In this document: positions 35,736-44,356 of the stretch, piece by piece
How the letters are laid out: each line of letters starts with the position of its first letter
Position numbering within the stretch: the stretch's first letter is position 1
Assembly (NCBI GenBank): GCA_031261985.1
Contig: JAISIR010000018.1
Location: forward strand, 55,343 to 119,342
Origin: Clostridiales bacterium
GTDB taxonomy: Bacteria > Bacillota > Clostridia > Monoglobales > WRBX01
DNA: 64,000 bases
Direction of reading: 5' to 3'
Program-made: the position numbers and the translations under genes
The notes under the pieces: model-generated
Seen by the model: only the letters and a program-made list of their open reading frames with translations
The model's database searches: none
What the model was told of the DNA's origin: nothing

Positions 35736-36635
35736 ATGGCAAAATTCGACATATCTCATTATTCAATATATAACACGTATTTTATAGAAAAACGTAATTT
35801 TCAATTAAACGATGACAGGAAAGTAGATTTGGACACACTAGATTATGACTTTATCAACAGTCTTTTTGAGGGTAAAAGCGTAGGCGGTATTTGGGGAGTT
35901 TTGAAAGAAGTATCTAGAGCTGAAAAAATAAGCATGAAAAAAATAATTACAAATATTAAAGACCAAAAAGTCTTGGAAACTATGCTAGAGAATAATTCTA
36001 ATTTTTATAAAGGCTTTAGAGATTTTGAGGAATTTGAAGAACAAATTGTTAACAATATAACAGACGAGAATGTATTGCGTAAATATGCTTATCGCAAAGA
36101 TAGCTCTCAAAAATTCACCGCATCTGTTTGTTGTATAAAAAAGCTTTTAGCATACGATTTAAAAAACCGTCCTTTAACCGAACCTATCGACGATGAACAA
36201 TTACATATAATTGGACCTTTTACTAGCTATGATGAAAATAATACGATTTTATCGCTATATACACAAGATAATCAACCATATCTTGAAGGATATGCTTACC
36301 TAGAAGAGGGCAAACCGATAAGATATATTACTGATTTACCAGCGGAAAAATTGAATTCTATAGTTAATTTTTTAGGTAAATTGCATTTTGAGGAATCTGC
36401 AGAACAAAGGCATTTAAAAGACACGCGTCGCGATCTCGTTCCGTATGCTTCTCTATTAAATAATAAAAATAGTGTTATAGAGAAAATGAAATCTTGCGAA
36501 TCTGAATCTATATCGCAAGAAACAAATTCAAATCTATCTGCTTTTAAAACTGCTTGCAAACAGGCGGGCGTTGATGATGCGCAACTTGCAAAGATTGTGG
36601 ATAATTATAATAAACTGATTAGTATACAAAGGTAA
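35736..36635 (+). CDS. Hypothetical protein, second of two tandem paralogues
   Basis: This 299-residue paralogue of the preceding gene lacks much of its N-terminal half. It keeps CCIKKLLAYDLKNRPLTE, LEEGKPIRYITDLPAEKL and the tail FKTACKQAGVDDAQLAKIVD. The tail is also conserved at DNA level, whereas the rest has diverged strongly, which suggests selection on the tail or gene conversion. Function unknown. A bidirectional terminator follows. Confidence 0.62.
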   Translation: MAKFDISHYSIYNTYFIEKRNFQLNDDRKVDLDTLDYDFINSLFEGKSVGGIWGVLKEVSRAEKISMKKIITNIKDQKVLETMLENNSNFYKGFRDFEEFEEQIVNNITDENVLRKYAYRKDSSQKFTASVCCIKKLLAYDLKNRPLTEPIDDEQLHIIGPFTSYDENNTILSLYTQDNQPYLEGYAYLEEGKPIRYITDLPAEKLNSIVNFLGKLHFEESAEQRHLKDTRRDLVPYASLLNNKNSVIEKMKSCESESISQETNSNLSAFKTACKQAGVDDAQLAKIVDNYNKLISIQR

Positions 36636-36647
36636 ATTGTCTTGTTT

Positions 36648-36682
36648 AAAAAAAGTGTGTCCTTTTGCTGGGCACACTTTTA
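36648..36682. terminator. Bidirectional terminator between paralogue pair and metA
   Basis: AAAAGTGTGTCC pairs with GGGCACACTTTT, with A and T runs on both sides. Confidence 0.87.
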
Positions 36683-36700
36683 TATTGCATTAAGTTTGCA

Positions 36701-37615
36701 TTAAATTTTCATCACATCAAAAGGTGTAATTTGGTACACGTAATAGTTAAGCCAATTGGCAAAAAGTAAGTTAGAATGCGCGTTCCAGGTGTTAACTGGC
36801 TTTAATTTATCGTCATCGTTAGGGTAATAATTATATGGCAAATTTATACTCTTACCCTCGGATTTATCGCGATTGTACTCGTCTGCGATTCTAGTGGTTT
36901 CGTACTCGGGGTGACCTAGCACAAAAATTTGCTTGCCACGTTTGCTAGAAATTAAGTAGCTGCCCGCGCGGTTTGAGTATGCTAACACCTCTAAATCTTT
37001 GCAATTTGCTAGCTGATTTTCGTCGATTCCAGACCAACGGGAATGCGGCGCGTAAAAAGTATCAGAGAAACCGCGCAGCAGAATTTTAGGCTTAGAAATA
37101 ATTTTATGTTGGAAAATGCCGAACATTTTAAAGTCTAACATAACTTTATCGATTCCGTAATGGTAGTTAAGCCCAGCCATTGCGCCCCAACAAATATGTA
37201 GCGTAGACGTAACATTTGTAGTCGACCAATCCATAATTTTACATAGCTCGTCCCAATAGATAACGTCGGTAAATGCAAGGTTTTCGACTGGCGCACCATT
37301 TATAATTAGCCCGTCGTACTTGCTATTTTTAATCTCGTCGAAAGTTTTGTAAAAAGTTGCCATGTGCTCGGGCGGAGTGTGTTTATGCTCGTGATTTTTA
37401 ATTTTAATTAGGTCGATATCCACCTGAAGCGGAGTGTTGCCCAAAAGCCTCATTAGTTGAATTTCGGCTGAAATTTTAAATGGCATTAGGTTTAAAATGG
37501 CAATTTTAAGTGGGCGGATATCCTGCTTAACGGCGCGATTCTCGGTCATTACAAATATATTTTCTTTGGTTAGAGTTTTGGTCGCTGGCAAATTATTAGG
37601 AATTTTAATCGGCAT
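36701..37615 (-). CDS. metA: Homoserine O-acetyltransferase (MetA family)
   Basis: MetA acylates homoserine in methionine synthesis. The 304-residue protein has LKIAILNLMPFKISAEIQLMR, the catalytic cysteine in TLHICWGAMAGLNYHYGI and the histidine in VLGHPEYET. The residue that sets acyl-CoA choice is position 111: this protein has Glu111 (NGAPVENLAF), as in acetyl-CoA-using enzymes, where the E. coli succinyl type has Gly. So acetyl-CoA is the expected donor. No other methionine gene lies nearby. Confidence 0.93.
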   Translation of the reverse strand: MPIKIPNNLPATKTLTKENIFVMTENRAVKQDIRPLKIAILNLMPFKISAEIQLMRLLGNTPLQVDIDLIKIKNHEHKHTPPEHMATFYKTFDEIKNSKYDGLIINGAPVENLAFTDVIYWDELCKIMDWSTTNVTSTLHICWGAMAGLNYHYGIDKVMLDFKMFGIFQHKIISKPKILLRGFSDTFYAPHSRWSGIDENQLANCKDLEVLAYSNRAGSYLISSKRGKQIFVLGHPEYETTRIADEYNRDKSEGKSINLPYNYYPNDDDKLKPVNTWNAHSNLLFANWLNYYVYQITPFDVMKI

Positions 37616-37647
37616 TATGTTAACCCCATTTGACTATTAAATAAATT

Positions 37648-38886
37648 TTAGGTATTGCTTGCGTGGCGAGTGATATAGTGCGGAACACCATGCTTAAACC
37701 TTGGGTAGCTCTCGCCTTCTAGAAGCGGACGGATGTACTCAACCACATCATTAGTTACATCGTTACCGTCTTTTGTAATCCACTCTAGTGGCACCTTGCG
37801 CTCGACATTTGCGATTTCTGCCACGTTAAACGTACACAATTCCACGATATATGGGTTGGTAGAAAGTCGTTTTACAATTATCATCACGCCCGTTGCGCCA
37901 TCTATTGCAGCGCTAACAGCAAATTCGCCAATCTCGATAGCCTCGTTTACATCGGTAAGGCTAGCGATATGTGCAGAAGAACGCTGAAGCAGGCTAAACT
38001 CGATAGCGCGAATTTTGATATCCATTTTTTTGCGTACTTCGTGCGCTAAAGCTTGAGCGGTGCCTGTTAGTTGTGTATGCCCAAAAGCGTCGGTCTCGCC
38101 TGGCGTGCCACCTTCACAAATGTATCGACCGTCTTTATCTTTAACACCTTCACTAACGGCAACAACCACATTGCGATGCTTTTTAACCGCCTTAACCATG
38201 TCATCAACAAATTTATCAACATCCATTGCAACTTCGGGTAGATAGATATAATGCGGTGCGCAAATTTTGTGGCGTTCGCTACGCGCCAAAGCACTTGCAG
38301 CGGTAAGCCAACCAGCGTTACGTCCCATAATTTCTACAATTGTAAGGGTAGGGATATCGTAAACTTGGCTATCCAGAACGATTTCGCGCATAGAGGTAGC
38401 AATGTACTTGGCAGCGCTGCCGAATCCAGGTGTATGGTCGGTTACAGCAAGGTCGTTATCTATAGTTTTAGGCACGCCGATAAACTTAATATCGCTGCCG
38501 ATTTTTTGTGCATACTTATTTAATTTGTCAACGGTGTCCATGCTATCGTTACCGCCGATATAGAAAAAGTAACCTATATTATGCTTATCAAAAGTTTTAT
38601 AAATTTTTTCGTACACTTCTGCATTATCGTCTTCTAAAGGCAGGCGATGGCGGCAAGTACCAAGGTAAGATGCAGGTGTGTGAACAAGGCGGTTTATTCG
38701 GCTATCCTTATAAAAAATGCTAGATAAATCGATTAAATCGTCGTTTACCACGCCTTCGATGCCATGAACGGCACCATAAATTTTGTCAATCTCTTGGCTG
38801 GCAATTACTCCGCGAATAACCCCCGCTAACGACGCGTTTATGACAGCTGTCGGTCCACCACTTTGAGCAACTATGCAATTCTTCAT
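37648..38886 (-). CDS. 6-phosphofructokinase, probably PPi-dependent
   Basis: A phosphofructokinase-A family enzyme of 412 residues. It reads YIGGNDSMDTV and GVPKTIDNDLAVTDHTPGFG. Asp after GGN and Lys in PKTIDND are the two residues typical of pyrophosphate-dependent enzymes, where ATP-dependent ones have Gly at both places. Other blocks (IMGRNAGWLTAASALAR, RSSAHIASLTDVNEA) match. AAGGAG precedes the ATG at 38886; the ORF track start is 36 bases early. PPi-PFK makes glycolysis reversible and saves ATP in anaerobes. Confidence 0.88.
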   Translation of the reverse strand: MKNCIVAQSGGPTAVINASLAGVIRGVIASQEIDKIYGAVHGIEGVVNDDLIDLSSIFYKDSRINRLVHTPASYLGTCRHRLPLEDDNAEVYEKIYKTFDKHNIGYFFYIGGNDSMDTVDKLNKYAQKIGSDIKFIGVPKTIDNDLAVTDHTPGFGSAAKYIATSMREIVLDSQVYDIPTLTIVEIMGRNAGWLTAASALARSERHKICAPHYIYLPEVAMDVDKFVDDMVKAVKKHRNVVVAVSEGVKDKDGRYICEGGTPGETDAFGHTQLTGTAQALAHEVRKKMDIKIRAIEFSLLQRSSAHIASLTDVNEAIEIGEFAVSAAIDGATGVMIIVKRLSTNPYIVELCTFNVAEIANVERKVPLEWITKDGNDVTNDVVEYIRPLLEGESYPRFKHGVPHYITRHASNT

Positions 38887-38949
38887 GTTATTTCTCCTTA
38901 AAAATATATATGTTTTTTGCAATTATTCTTTTTGTAGCTTTCGTTATGA

Positions 38950-39005
38950 TGTGACTTAATTTTTATCACAATAATATTTATATCATAACTAAATTTAAAA
39001 TGCAA
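38950..39005 (-). promoter_or_regulatory. PFK promoter with downstream palindromic operator
   Basis: On the minus strand: TTGCAT (complement of 39000-39005), 17 bases, TATAAA (complement of 38977-38982). About 7 bases after the -10 box begins TGTGATAAAAATTAAGTCACA (38950-38970), an inverted repeat with TGTGA/TCACA arms and an 11-base centre. That position suits repressor binding. Confidence 0.6.
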
Positions 39006-39013
39006 GAGTTTTT

Positions 39014-40447
39014 TTATCTAGCGTGTAGCTTGTTTTTTTGTTTAAGCAAATCTATAACTTGATTGTGTAAAACTTTATTAGTGACAACAATTGTGTTTCT
39101 ATCGGTAGATGCCCAATCAATATTGTTTCCGTTTTTATCGGTTATTTTGCCGCCTGCTTCTGTAATCAAAACCGAGCCTGCAAGAATATCCCAAATACTA
39201 TATCGATAAGCCGAGATATCGTAGCCACCTTTAGCGGTTAATGCAAGCTCGCCCGCGGTGGTGCCTAGGTGTTTGCACGAACCCGCGCGCGCAATAAGCT
39301 CACGCATCATCGTCTCGGTTTCGGAATCTTTAGAGCGGCGGATAGAAATGTTGCATTTAGATATATCTTCTTCCGCCGAAACTTTTATGGGCGTATTATT
39401 GCAATAGGCTCCCTTGTTTTTCTCAGCGATAAACAGGGTTCCTTGCTTGCCAATCTCGGGCATATAAACAACGCCAAAAAGTGGCTCGCCATTGTGCATG
39501 CAACCAATCGAGATAGAGTAAGCCGGGATTCCTTTAGAAAAATTTCGCGTACCGTCTAGCGGGTCAATCGCCCAAGAATAGCCGCTGTTCCCTATAATAT
39601 TGGCACCTTCTTCACCAATTATACTATCGTTAGGGAACTTCTCTCGCAACGCTTGAGTTATAAGGCTTTCGCTCATTTTATCGGCAATGGTTACAGGGCT
39701 GTTGTCAGTTTTAAACTCGGTGTGCAACTCGGTTTTATTATTAAAAATTTTAGATAACTCATCGCCTGCTTGCCTTGCTAAATCCCTAGCTAAAGCCGCG
39801 CGCTCGCAAAAAATTTCTGGCATGGGTAAGTCTAAAATTATTTCGTCTTTTATTGCGCGATTATCCAAGAAATACTCGCGAACTTGCCTATTGCCTTTTT
39901 CGTCATAAGCATATCCATCGCCAGAATATAGCTCGCGTAATTGCATACTAAAATACATAAACGCACGTGCATTTGCAAGGGTATCGGGCGCGGTTTGGTA
40001 CTTATCTACCGACATAAACCTAGAATCTGCCTCACCTTTTTGATTAACTTCGGCAAACGTGTATCCGGCTTGATTTTCTATTTCGTCATATGGCGTTTTA
40101 GTAAGCAAATCTGCCCATTTGGCAAACTTATCATACACTTGCGGGTAATGATTCTTGACTACCTTTAAAAGATTATCCCAAGTAGCAGGCAGCGGATTTT
40201 CATCATTAAGCAAGACAATTTTAAACTTAGTTCCATTTTTGACCAGCCATGTTAAATACGCCTCGTCATAGCCAATTGAGTCAAACATTTCCTTAGAACT
40301 TTTGCCGCTTATTGCGTTAATTCCATCCTCGCCCATAACCATAATTATCTCGCGGTTTGGGTCGTTAGATAGATGCAAAAAATCGCTATCATTTTTGCCG
40401 CGTATAATTCTTGCATAATAGCCCGATTTATATTGTGATAAATCCAT
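39014..40447 (-). CDS. Inositol-monophosphatase-family phosphatase fused to an unknown N-terminal domain
   Basis: Residues from about 225 to 470 form an IMPase-type Mg-dependent phosphatase: TDNSPVTIADKMSES, SIIGEEGANI, WAIDPLDGTRNFSKGIPAYS and YSIWDILAGSVLITEAGG give all metal ligands. The first 220 residues (MDLSQYKSGYYARIIRGKND onward) are a second, probably alpha/beta domain that I do not recognise; IMPases alone are about 260 residues. The ORF track starts 69 bases early: AAGGTGG is correctly placed before the ATG at 40447. The substrate could be inositol, histidinol or a nucleotide phosphate. Confidence 0.8.
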   Translation of the reverse strand: MDLSQYKSGYYARIIRGKNDSDFLHLSNDPNREIIMVMGEDGINAISGKSSKEMFDSIGYDEAYLTWLVKNGTKFKIVLLNDENPLPATWDNLLKVVKNHYPQVYDKFAKWADLLTKTPYDEIENQAGYTFAEVNQKGEADSRFMSVDKYQTAPDTLANARAFMYFSMQLRELYSGDGYAYDEKGNRQVREYFLDNRAIKDEIILDLPMPEIFCERAALARDLARQAGDELSKIFNNKTELHTEFKTDNSPVTIADKMSESLITQALREKFPNDSIIGEEGANIIGNSGYSWAIDPLDGTRNFSKGIPAYSISIGCMHNGEPLFGVVYMPEIGKQGTLFIAEKNKGAYCNNTPIKVSAEEDISKCNISIRRSKDSETETMMRELIARAGSCKHLGTTAGELALTAKGGYDISAYRYSIWDILAGSVLITEAGGKITDKNGNNIDWASTDRNTIVVTNKVLHNQVIDLLKQKNKLHAR

Positions 40448-40568
40448 TAAAAGCTGCCACCTTTTTAAGGTTTTTGTTGTATAATCAATATTATCATACA
40501 CGTTAAAAAAAGTCAAGGCATTAAAAATACTAAATTGTAAATATTATTTACTTGATTGCGATTAAATT

Positions 40569-40648
40569 TCGCAAAAATTAATTTTTGCGAGTTAAGGACA
40601 CAAGTAAGGGCTGCCGGCGTTTTATGATTAACTAATGCCGACAGCCTT
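40569..40648. repeat. Two adjacent inverted repeats upstream of the rsgA promoter
   Basis: TCGCAAAAATTAATTTTTGCGA (40569-40590; written in full it is a perfect 22-base palindrome) is followed by AAGGGCTGCCGGC and GCCGACAGCCTT (40606-40648), an 11-12 base-pair hairpin. The second ends one base before the rsgA -35 box. They lie between divergent genes, so they are not simple gene-end terminators; a regulatory role or an old element remnant is possible. Confidence 0.65.
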
Positions 40649-40649
40649 C

Positions 40650-40678
40650 TTGACATTTTATTCGGTTTTTGGTATAAT
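40650..40678 (+). promoter_or_regulatory. SigA promoter of rsgA-rpe
   Basis: TTGACA (40650-40655), 17 bases, TATAAT (40673-40678), a full consensus, 39 bases before the rsgA ATG. Confidence 0.88.
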
Positions 40679-40717
40679 AGTTTTAAGAACAAAATTTTGG
40701 ATTATTGGGGACTTTTA

Positions 40718-41590
40718 ATGGATAGTTTTAGAGTTGGCACAATAATTAAGGCGATTTCGGGCTTTTATTACGTTGTTTGTGATGGCAAAGTTCACGAGTG
40801 CAAGGCACGAGGTAAGTTTAAAAAGCTTGGTATTTCGCCAATGGTAGGCGATGTTGTTGAGTTCTCGCAAAACACTGTAACTAACGTTTTGCCTAGGCGC
40901 AACCACATAATTCGACCTAAAGTTGCAAATGTAGAGCAAATGATAATCGTTATTGCCACTTGCGCGCCGAATCCTGATTTTTACCTTATTGACCAACTGA
41001 TTGTTATGTGTCTGTTTTTGGACGTTAAGCCTATTTTATGCTTTAATAAGGCAGATTTATCATCTACCGACGAATTGCGCCAAATTTATAAGGTATTCGA
41101 TTGTATTGACTGTTGCGCGGAGGAAAATGATTTAGGTAATTTAATTGAAATTTTACAAGGTAAAACAAGTGTTTTCGCAGGTAATAGCGGCGTTGGCAAG
41201 AGTACAATTTTGCAAAATTTAGGGTTAGACACGCCCAAAGGCGATATCAGCAAAATCAATCGCGGCAAGCATACAACGCGCGTGGTTGAGCTTTTCCCCC
41301 TGGATAATTCTATTTTTGCTCAGCCTTTACACACCGACAACCCCTCTTTTGTTATTGATACTCCTGGATTTTCCGTCCTTACTTTGGAACATTTAAAATC
41401 CGATATTTTACAGGCGAATTTAGCCGATTACTTTCCTGAGTTCCAAGATTTTTCGTGCGAGTTTCGCGGTTGTTTACATGATAACCCAAGGTGTGATATT
41501 TATAGGGCAGTGCAGGATAAAATCATTCCTCAAACTCGATATAACAGTTACTTAAAAATTTTAGATAGTTTAGAGGTTACTTATGACTAA
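40718..41590 (+). CDS. rsgA: Ribosome small-subunit-dependent GTPase RsgA
   Basis: A circularly permuted GTPase for 30S maturation. An N-terminal OB domain (about 1-65) comes first, then the G4 motif CFNKADL, then G1 VFAGNSGVGKSTILQNLG, G3 FVIDTPGFSVL, and a C-terminal zinc motif CEFRGCLHDNPRCDIYRAV. That order is diagnostic. The ATG at 40718 follows TTGGGGAC; the ORF track start is 21 bases early. It overlaps rpe by 8 bases, the common Firmicutes arrangement. Confidence 0.95.
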   Translation: MDSFRVGTIIKAISGFYYVVCDGKVHECKARGKFKKLGISPMVGDVVEFSQNTVTNVLPRRNHIIRPKVANVEQMIIVIATCAPNPDFYLIDQLIVMCLFLDVKPILCFNKADLSSTDELRQIYKVFDCIDCCAEENDLGNLIEILQGKTSVFAGNSGVGKSTILQNLGLDTPKGDISKINRGKHTTRVVELFPLDNSIFAQPLHTDNPSFVIDTPGFSVLTLEHLKSDILQANLADYFPEFQDFSCEFRGCLHDNPRCDIYRAVQDKIIPQTRYNSYLKILDSLEVTYD

Positions 41591-42332
41591 TTTTTCCGAA
41601 ATCCCTAGTGAAAACCTAAATTTGTCGCCTAATACGCAAGTGGTTAAAATTTCACCATCTTTACTTTCTGCCAACATATCAAACCTTGCTGATGACATAA
41701 AAGCCTTGGAAAACGCTGGTGTTGAGTATGTTCATGTTGATGTTATGGATGGGCATTTTGTGCCTAACTTAACTTATGGTGTGCCGCTTGTTAGTGCTTT
41801 GAAAAATATGACGAAAATCACGCTTGATGTTCATTTAATGATTGATAATCCCGAACTTTTTATCGAGCCTTTTGCAAAAGCGGGCGCGGATTTAATTGTC
41901 TTTCATGTAGAAGTGGTTGAATTAAATAAAATTGAAGAAATTATCGACAAAATTTTACGCTGTGGCAAGCTTGCAGGCATTGCGATTAAACCTTCTACTT
42001 TACTTTCGAGCGAATTATTAGCGACGCTGCAAAAAGTTTTACCTAAACTTAGTTTAATTCTACAAATGACGGTAGAGCCAGGGTTTGGCGGGCAAAGTTT
42101 TATCGAAGACACTACCGATAGTTTAATTAAATTACGCGAGGCTATAAATAATTTTAACCCAAATTGCGATTTAGAAGTCGATGGCGGAATCAACCCTTCC
42201 ACCGCCAAAATTGCGATTAATGCAGGCGCGAATGTGCTTGTTGCTGGTTCGTCGATATTCCAAAATAATGGTGTGCAAAATAATTCTGAAGAAATTAATA
42301 AAGCTATTAAACTGTTACGCAATAATCAATAA
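41583..42332 (+). CDS. rpe: Ribulose-phosphate 3-epimerase
   Basis: A TIM-barrel pentose-phosphate enzyme of 249 residues interconverting ribulose-5-P and xylulose-5-P. Motifs: ISPSLLSANISNLADDI, HVDVMDGHFVPNLTYG, DVHLMIDNPE, MTVEPGFGGQSF and EVDGGINPSTA, with metal ligands H, D, H, D in place. The N-terminus has about 20 extra residues. Confidence 0.95.
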   Translation: MTNFSEIPSENLNLSPNTQVVKISPSLLSANISNLADDIKALENAGVEYVHVDVMDGHFVPNLTYGVPLVSALKNMTKITLDVHLMIDNPELFIEPFAKAGADLIVFHVEVVELNKIEEIIDKILRCGKLAGIAIKPSTLLSSELLATLQKVLPKLSLILQMTVEPGFGGQSFIEDTTDSLIKLREAINNFNPNCDLEVDGGINPSTAKIAINAGANVLVAGSSIFQNNGVQNNSEEINKAIKLLRNNQ

Positions 42333-42347
42333 ATCGAGGTGCTTACT

Positions 42348-42662
42348 ATGTTTAAGTGCAAAAGTTTTAAACCTTTCTGGCTTCGTTATACCGTTTTAAT
42401 TCTGCTGATTACTCTTCATGCGTCACCTGTTTTTGCTGCCGATGGTGTGCTAAGCGAAACTTTAAAGTGGGTGGCACAGGGTTTAGTTTATGTTGGCAAT
42501 TTCTTGCTTTTTTGTGGTTTATTCCAACTTATGCTTTCGTTTGCGCAATCCGATAGCGATTCTAAAGTTAGCGCACTAATAATGGTAGTTTCTGGAATAA
42601 TGATTGCTGCTTCTGCTGCCATCGTACCTGATATTCTGGATATGACTTGGTTCACACCATAA
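42348..42662 (+). CDS. Small secreted/membrane protein, TrbC/VirB2 or Maff2-like
   Basis: A 104-residue protein with a signal peptide (cleavage near SPVFA-ADG) and two membrane helices (LVYVGNFLLFCGLFQLML; ALIMVVSGIMIAASAAIV) around a short charged loop (SFAQSDSDSKV). That is the layout of VirB2/TrbC pilins and the Maff2 proteins of clostridial conjugative elements. No other conjugation gene is nearby, so it is either an isolated remnant or a different protein with the same topology. GAGGTG precedes the ATG at 42348. Confidence 0.5.
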   Translation: MFKCKSFKPFWLRYTVLILLITLHASPVFAADGVLSETLKWVAQGLVYVGNFLLFCGLFQLMLSFAQSDSDSKVSALIMVVSGIMIAASAAIVPDILDMTWFTP

Positions 42663-42730
42663 TTTTCAAAATCGCTTTAATTTGCTAATTTATCAATATT
42701 CTAATTATTATGTAAAGGAACGTTTATTCT

Positions 42731-44260
42731 ATGAATCATCAAACCGTTATTGTTCTAGATTTTGGCGGGCAATATAATCAACTAATTGCAAGGCGCGTGC
42801 GCGAAAATAATGTCTATGCCGAGGTTATGCCTTATAATACTCCGCTTGATGTAATTATGTCTAAAAACCCGAAAGGGATAATTTTTACAGGTGGTCCAAA
42901 TAGTGTTTACGACGCTACTACACCCAAGGCAGACCCTAAGATTTACGAGTGTGGTGTGCCTATTTTGGGGCTGTGCTATGGCATGCAGCTTATTGCTCAT
43001 CAGCTAGGGGGCGAAGTTGAATCTGCCTCTGTGCCTGAATTTGGCGCGACAATGACCGATATGTTCGATAGTGTTTTAAGTAAAAATGTGGTTTCTAAGA
43101 CTATGTGTTGGATGAGCCATAACGACTATGTTTCAAAGGCTCCTGCAGGGTTTAGTGTTATTGCATCTACCGAGGCAACTAAGATTGCTGGTTTTGCTAA
43201 TGATGCGCGCAAAATCTACGCCCTACAGTTTCATCCAGAGGTTAACCACACCCCTCAAGGCAGGCAAATGCTGCATAACTTCCTGTTTGACGTTTGCGGT
43301 TGCGATGGTGATTGGAAGATGTCGTCGTTCGCCATCGACTCGGTTAACGCTTTAAAAGCTAAAATTGGCGATAAAAAGGTGCTTTGTGCTATGTCGGGCG
43401 GTGTCGATTCATCTGTTGCTGCGCTGATGTTACATAAGGCGGTGGGAACTCAGCTAACTTGCGTGTTTGTCGACCATGGGTGTTTGCGCAAAAACGAGGG
43501 TGATGAAGTGCGTGCGGCGTTTGAGAAATTTGGGCTTAATTTAATTTCGGTTGATGCAGGCGAGCATTTTTTGAGTAAATTGCAAGGTATAACGGAACCT
43601 GAACAAAAGCGCAAGATTATCGGCGAGGAGTTTATTCGCGTGTTCGAGAAAGAAGCGAAGAAGCTAGGCACCGTCGACTTTTTGGCGCAAGGTACAATTT
43701 ACCCAGATGTTATCGAAAGTGGTCAGGGCGATGCCGCCGTGATTAAGAGCCATCATAACGTGGGTGGGCTTCCAGATGTTGTGGATTTTAAAGAGATTAT
43801 AGAGCCGCTTCGCGATTTGTTCAAGGACGAGGTGCGCGCTGTTGGCGAAGAGCTTGGGCTGCCTCACGACTTAGTTTGGCGTCAACCTTTCCCTGGGCCT
43901 GGCTTGGCTATTCGCGTTATCGGCGATATTACACCCGAGAAAATTGATATCCTACAAAACGCTGACTATATTTTTAGGGAAGAAGTTGCTATAGCTGGAA
44001 TCGCCGAGGATATTAATCAATATTTTGCCGTGCTTACCAATACAAAAAGTGTAGGAGTAATGGGCGATGAGCGAACTTATGACTGGACAATTGCCCTGCG
44101 CGCGGTAACGACGGACGATTTTATGACTGCCGATTGGGCGAAAATCCCTTACGATGTTTTAGGCCGCGCATCTAACCGAATTGTTAACGAGTGCGCACAT
44201 GTCGGCCGCGTCGTCTATGACATTACTACAAAACCCCCTGCTACTATCGAGTGGGAGTAG
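42731..44260 (+). CDS. guaA: GMP synthase (glutamine-hydrolysing)
   Basis: Converts XMP to GMP. The glutaminase domain has [15 protein letters not shown] and the histidine in [13 protein letters not shown]. The ATP-pyrophosphatase domain has [18 protein letters not shown], and the dimerisation end reads KPPATIEWE. It is 509 residues, full length. Its last 12 bases, GAGTGGGAGTAG, are duplicated at 45838-45849: the 3' end of guaA is a known integration site for genomic islands, and here the gene is restored intact. Confidence 0.97.
   Translation: MNHQTVIVLDFGGQYNQLIARRVRENNVYAEVMPYNTPLDVIMSKNPKGIIFTGGPNSVYDATTPKADPKIYECGVPILGLCYGMQLIAHQLGGEVESASVPEFGATMTDMFDSVLSKNVVSKTMCWMSHNDYVSKAPAGFSVIASTEATKIAGFANDARKIYALQFHPEVNHTPQGRQMLHNFLFDVCGCDGDWKMSSFAIDSVNALKAKIGDKKVLCAMSGGVDSSVAALMLHKAVGTQLTCVFVDHGCLRKNEGDEVRAAFEKFGLNLISVDAGEHFLSKLQGITEPEQKRKIIGEEFIRVFEKEAKKLGTVDFLAQGTIYPDVIESGQGDAAVIKSHHNVGGLPDVVDFKEIIEPLRDLFKDEVRAVGEELGLPHDLVWRQPFPGPGLAIRVIGDITPEKIDILQNADYIFREEVAIAGIAEDINQYFAVLTNTKSVGVMGDERTYDWTIALRAVTTDDFMTADWAKIPYDVLGRASNRIVNECAHVGRVVYDITTKPPATIEWE
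44249..44260 (+). repeat. Left attachment-like repeat in guaA 3' end
   Basis: GAGTGGGAGTAG, including the guaA stop codon, is identical to 45838-45849 in the same orientation. Confidence 0.75.
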
Positions 44261-44335
44261 TTGTTAGTGGTTTCGATGTATAACGCAGAAGCTATGCCCC
44301 ACGAATGGTATGAGGCATTGGCAGAAAGAGTGTAG
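44261..44335 (+). pseudogene. Orphan coding remnant directly after guaA
   Basis: The frame continues in phase after the guaA stop and contains MYNAEAMPHEWYEALAERV before a TAG. It reads like the genuine C-terminus of some protein (acidic helix with Trp/Tyr) but has no start region or ribosome site. It may be the tail of a gene left by integration or deletion. I do not recognise the parent. Confidence 0.35.
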
Positions 44336-44356
44336 CTGAAAAAATGAGGTGTATAA

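Noticed and set aside
38950-38970. CRP/FNR binding site
   Set aside because: The TGTGA and TCACA arms are 11 bases apart, not the 6 required for CRP; kept only as an unidentified palindrome.
42903-44260. Many minus-strand ORFs antisense to guaA and other long genes
   Set aside because: They are frame shadows of well-identified genes, without ribosome sites or family motifs.
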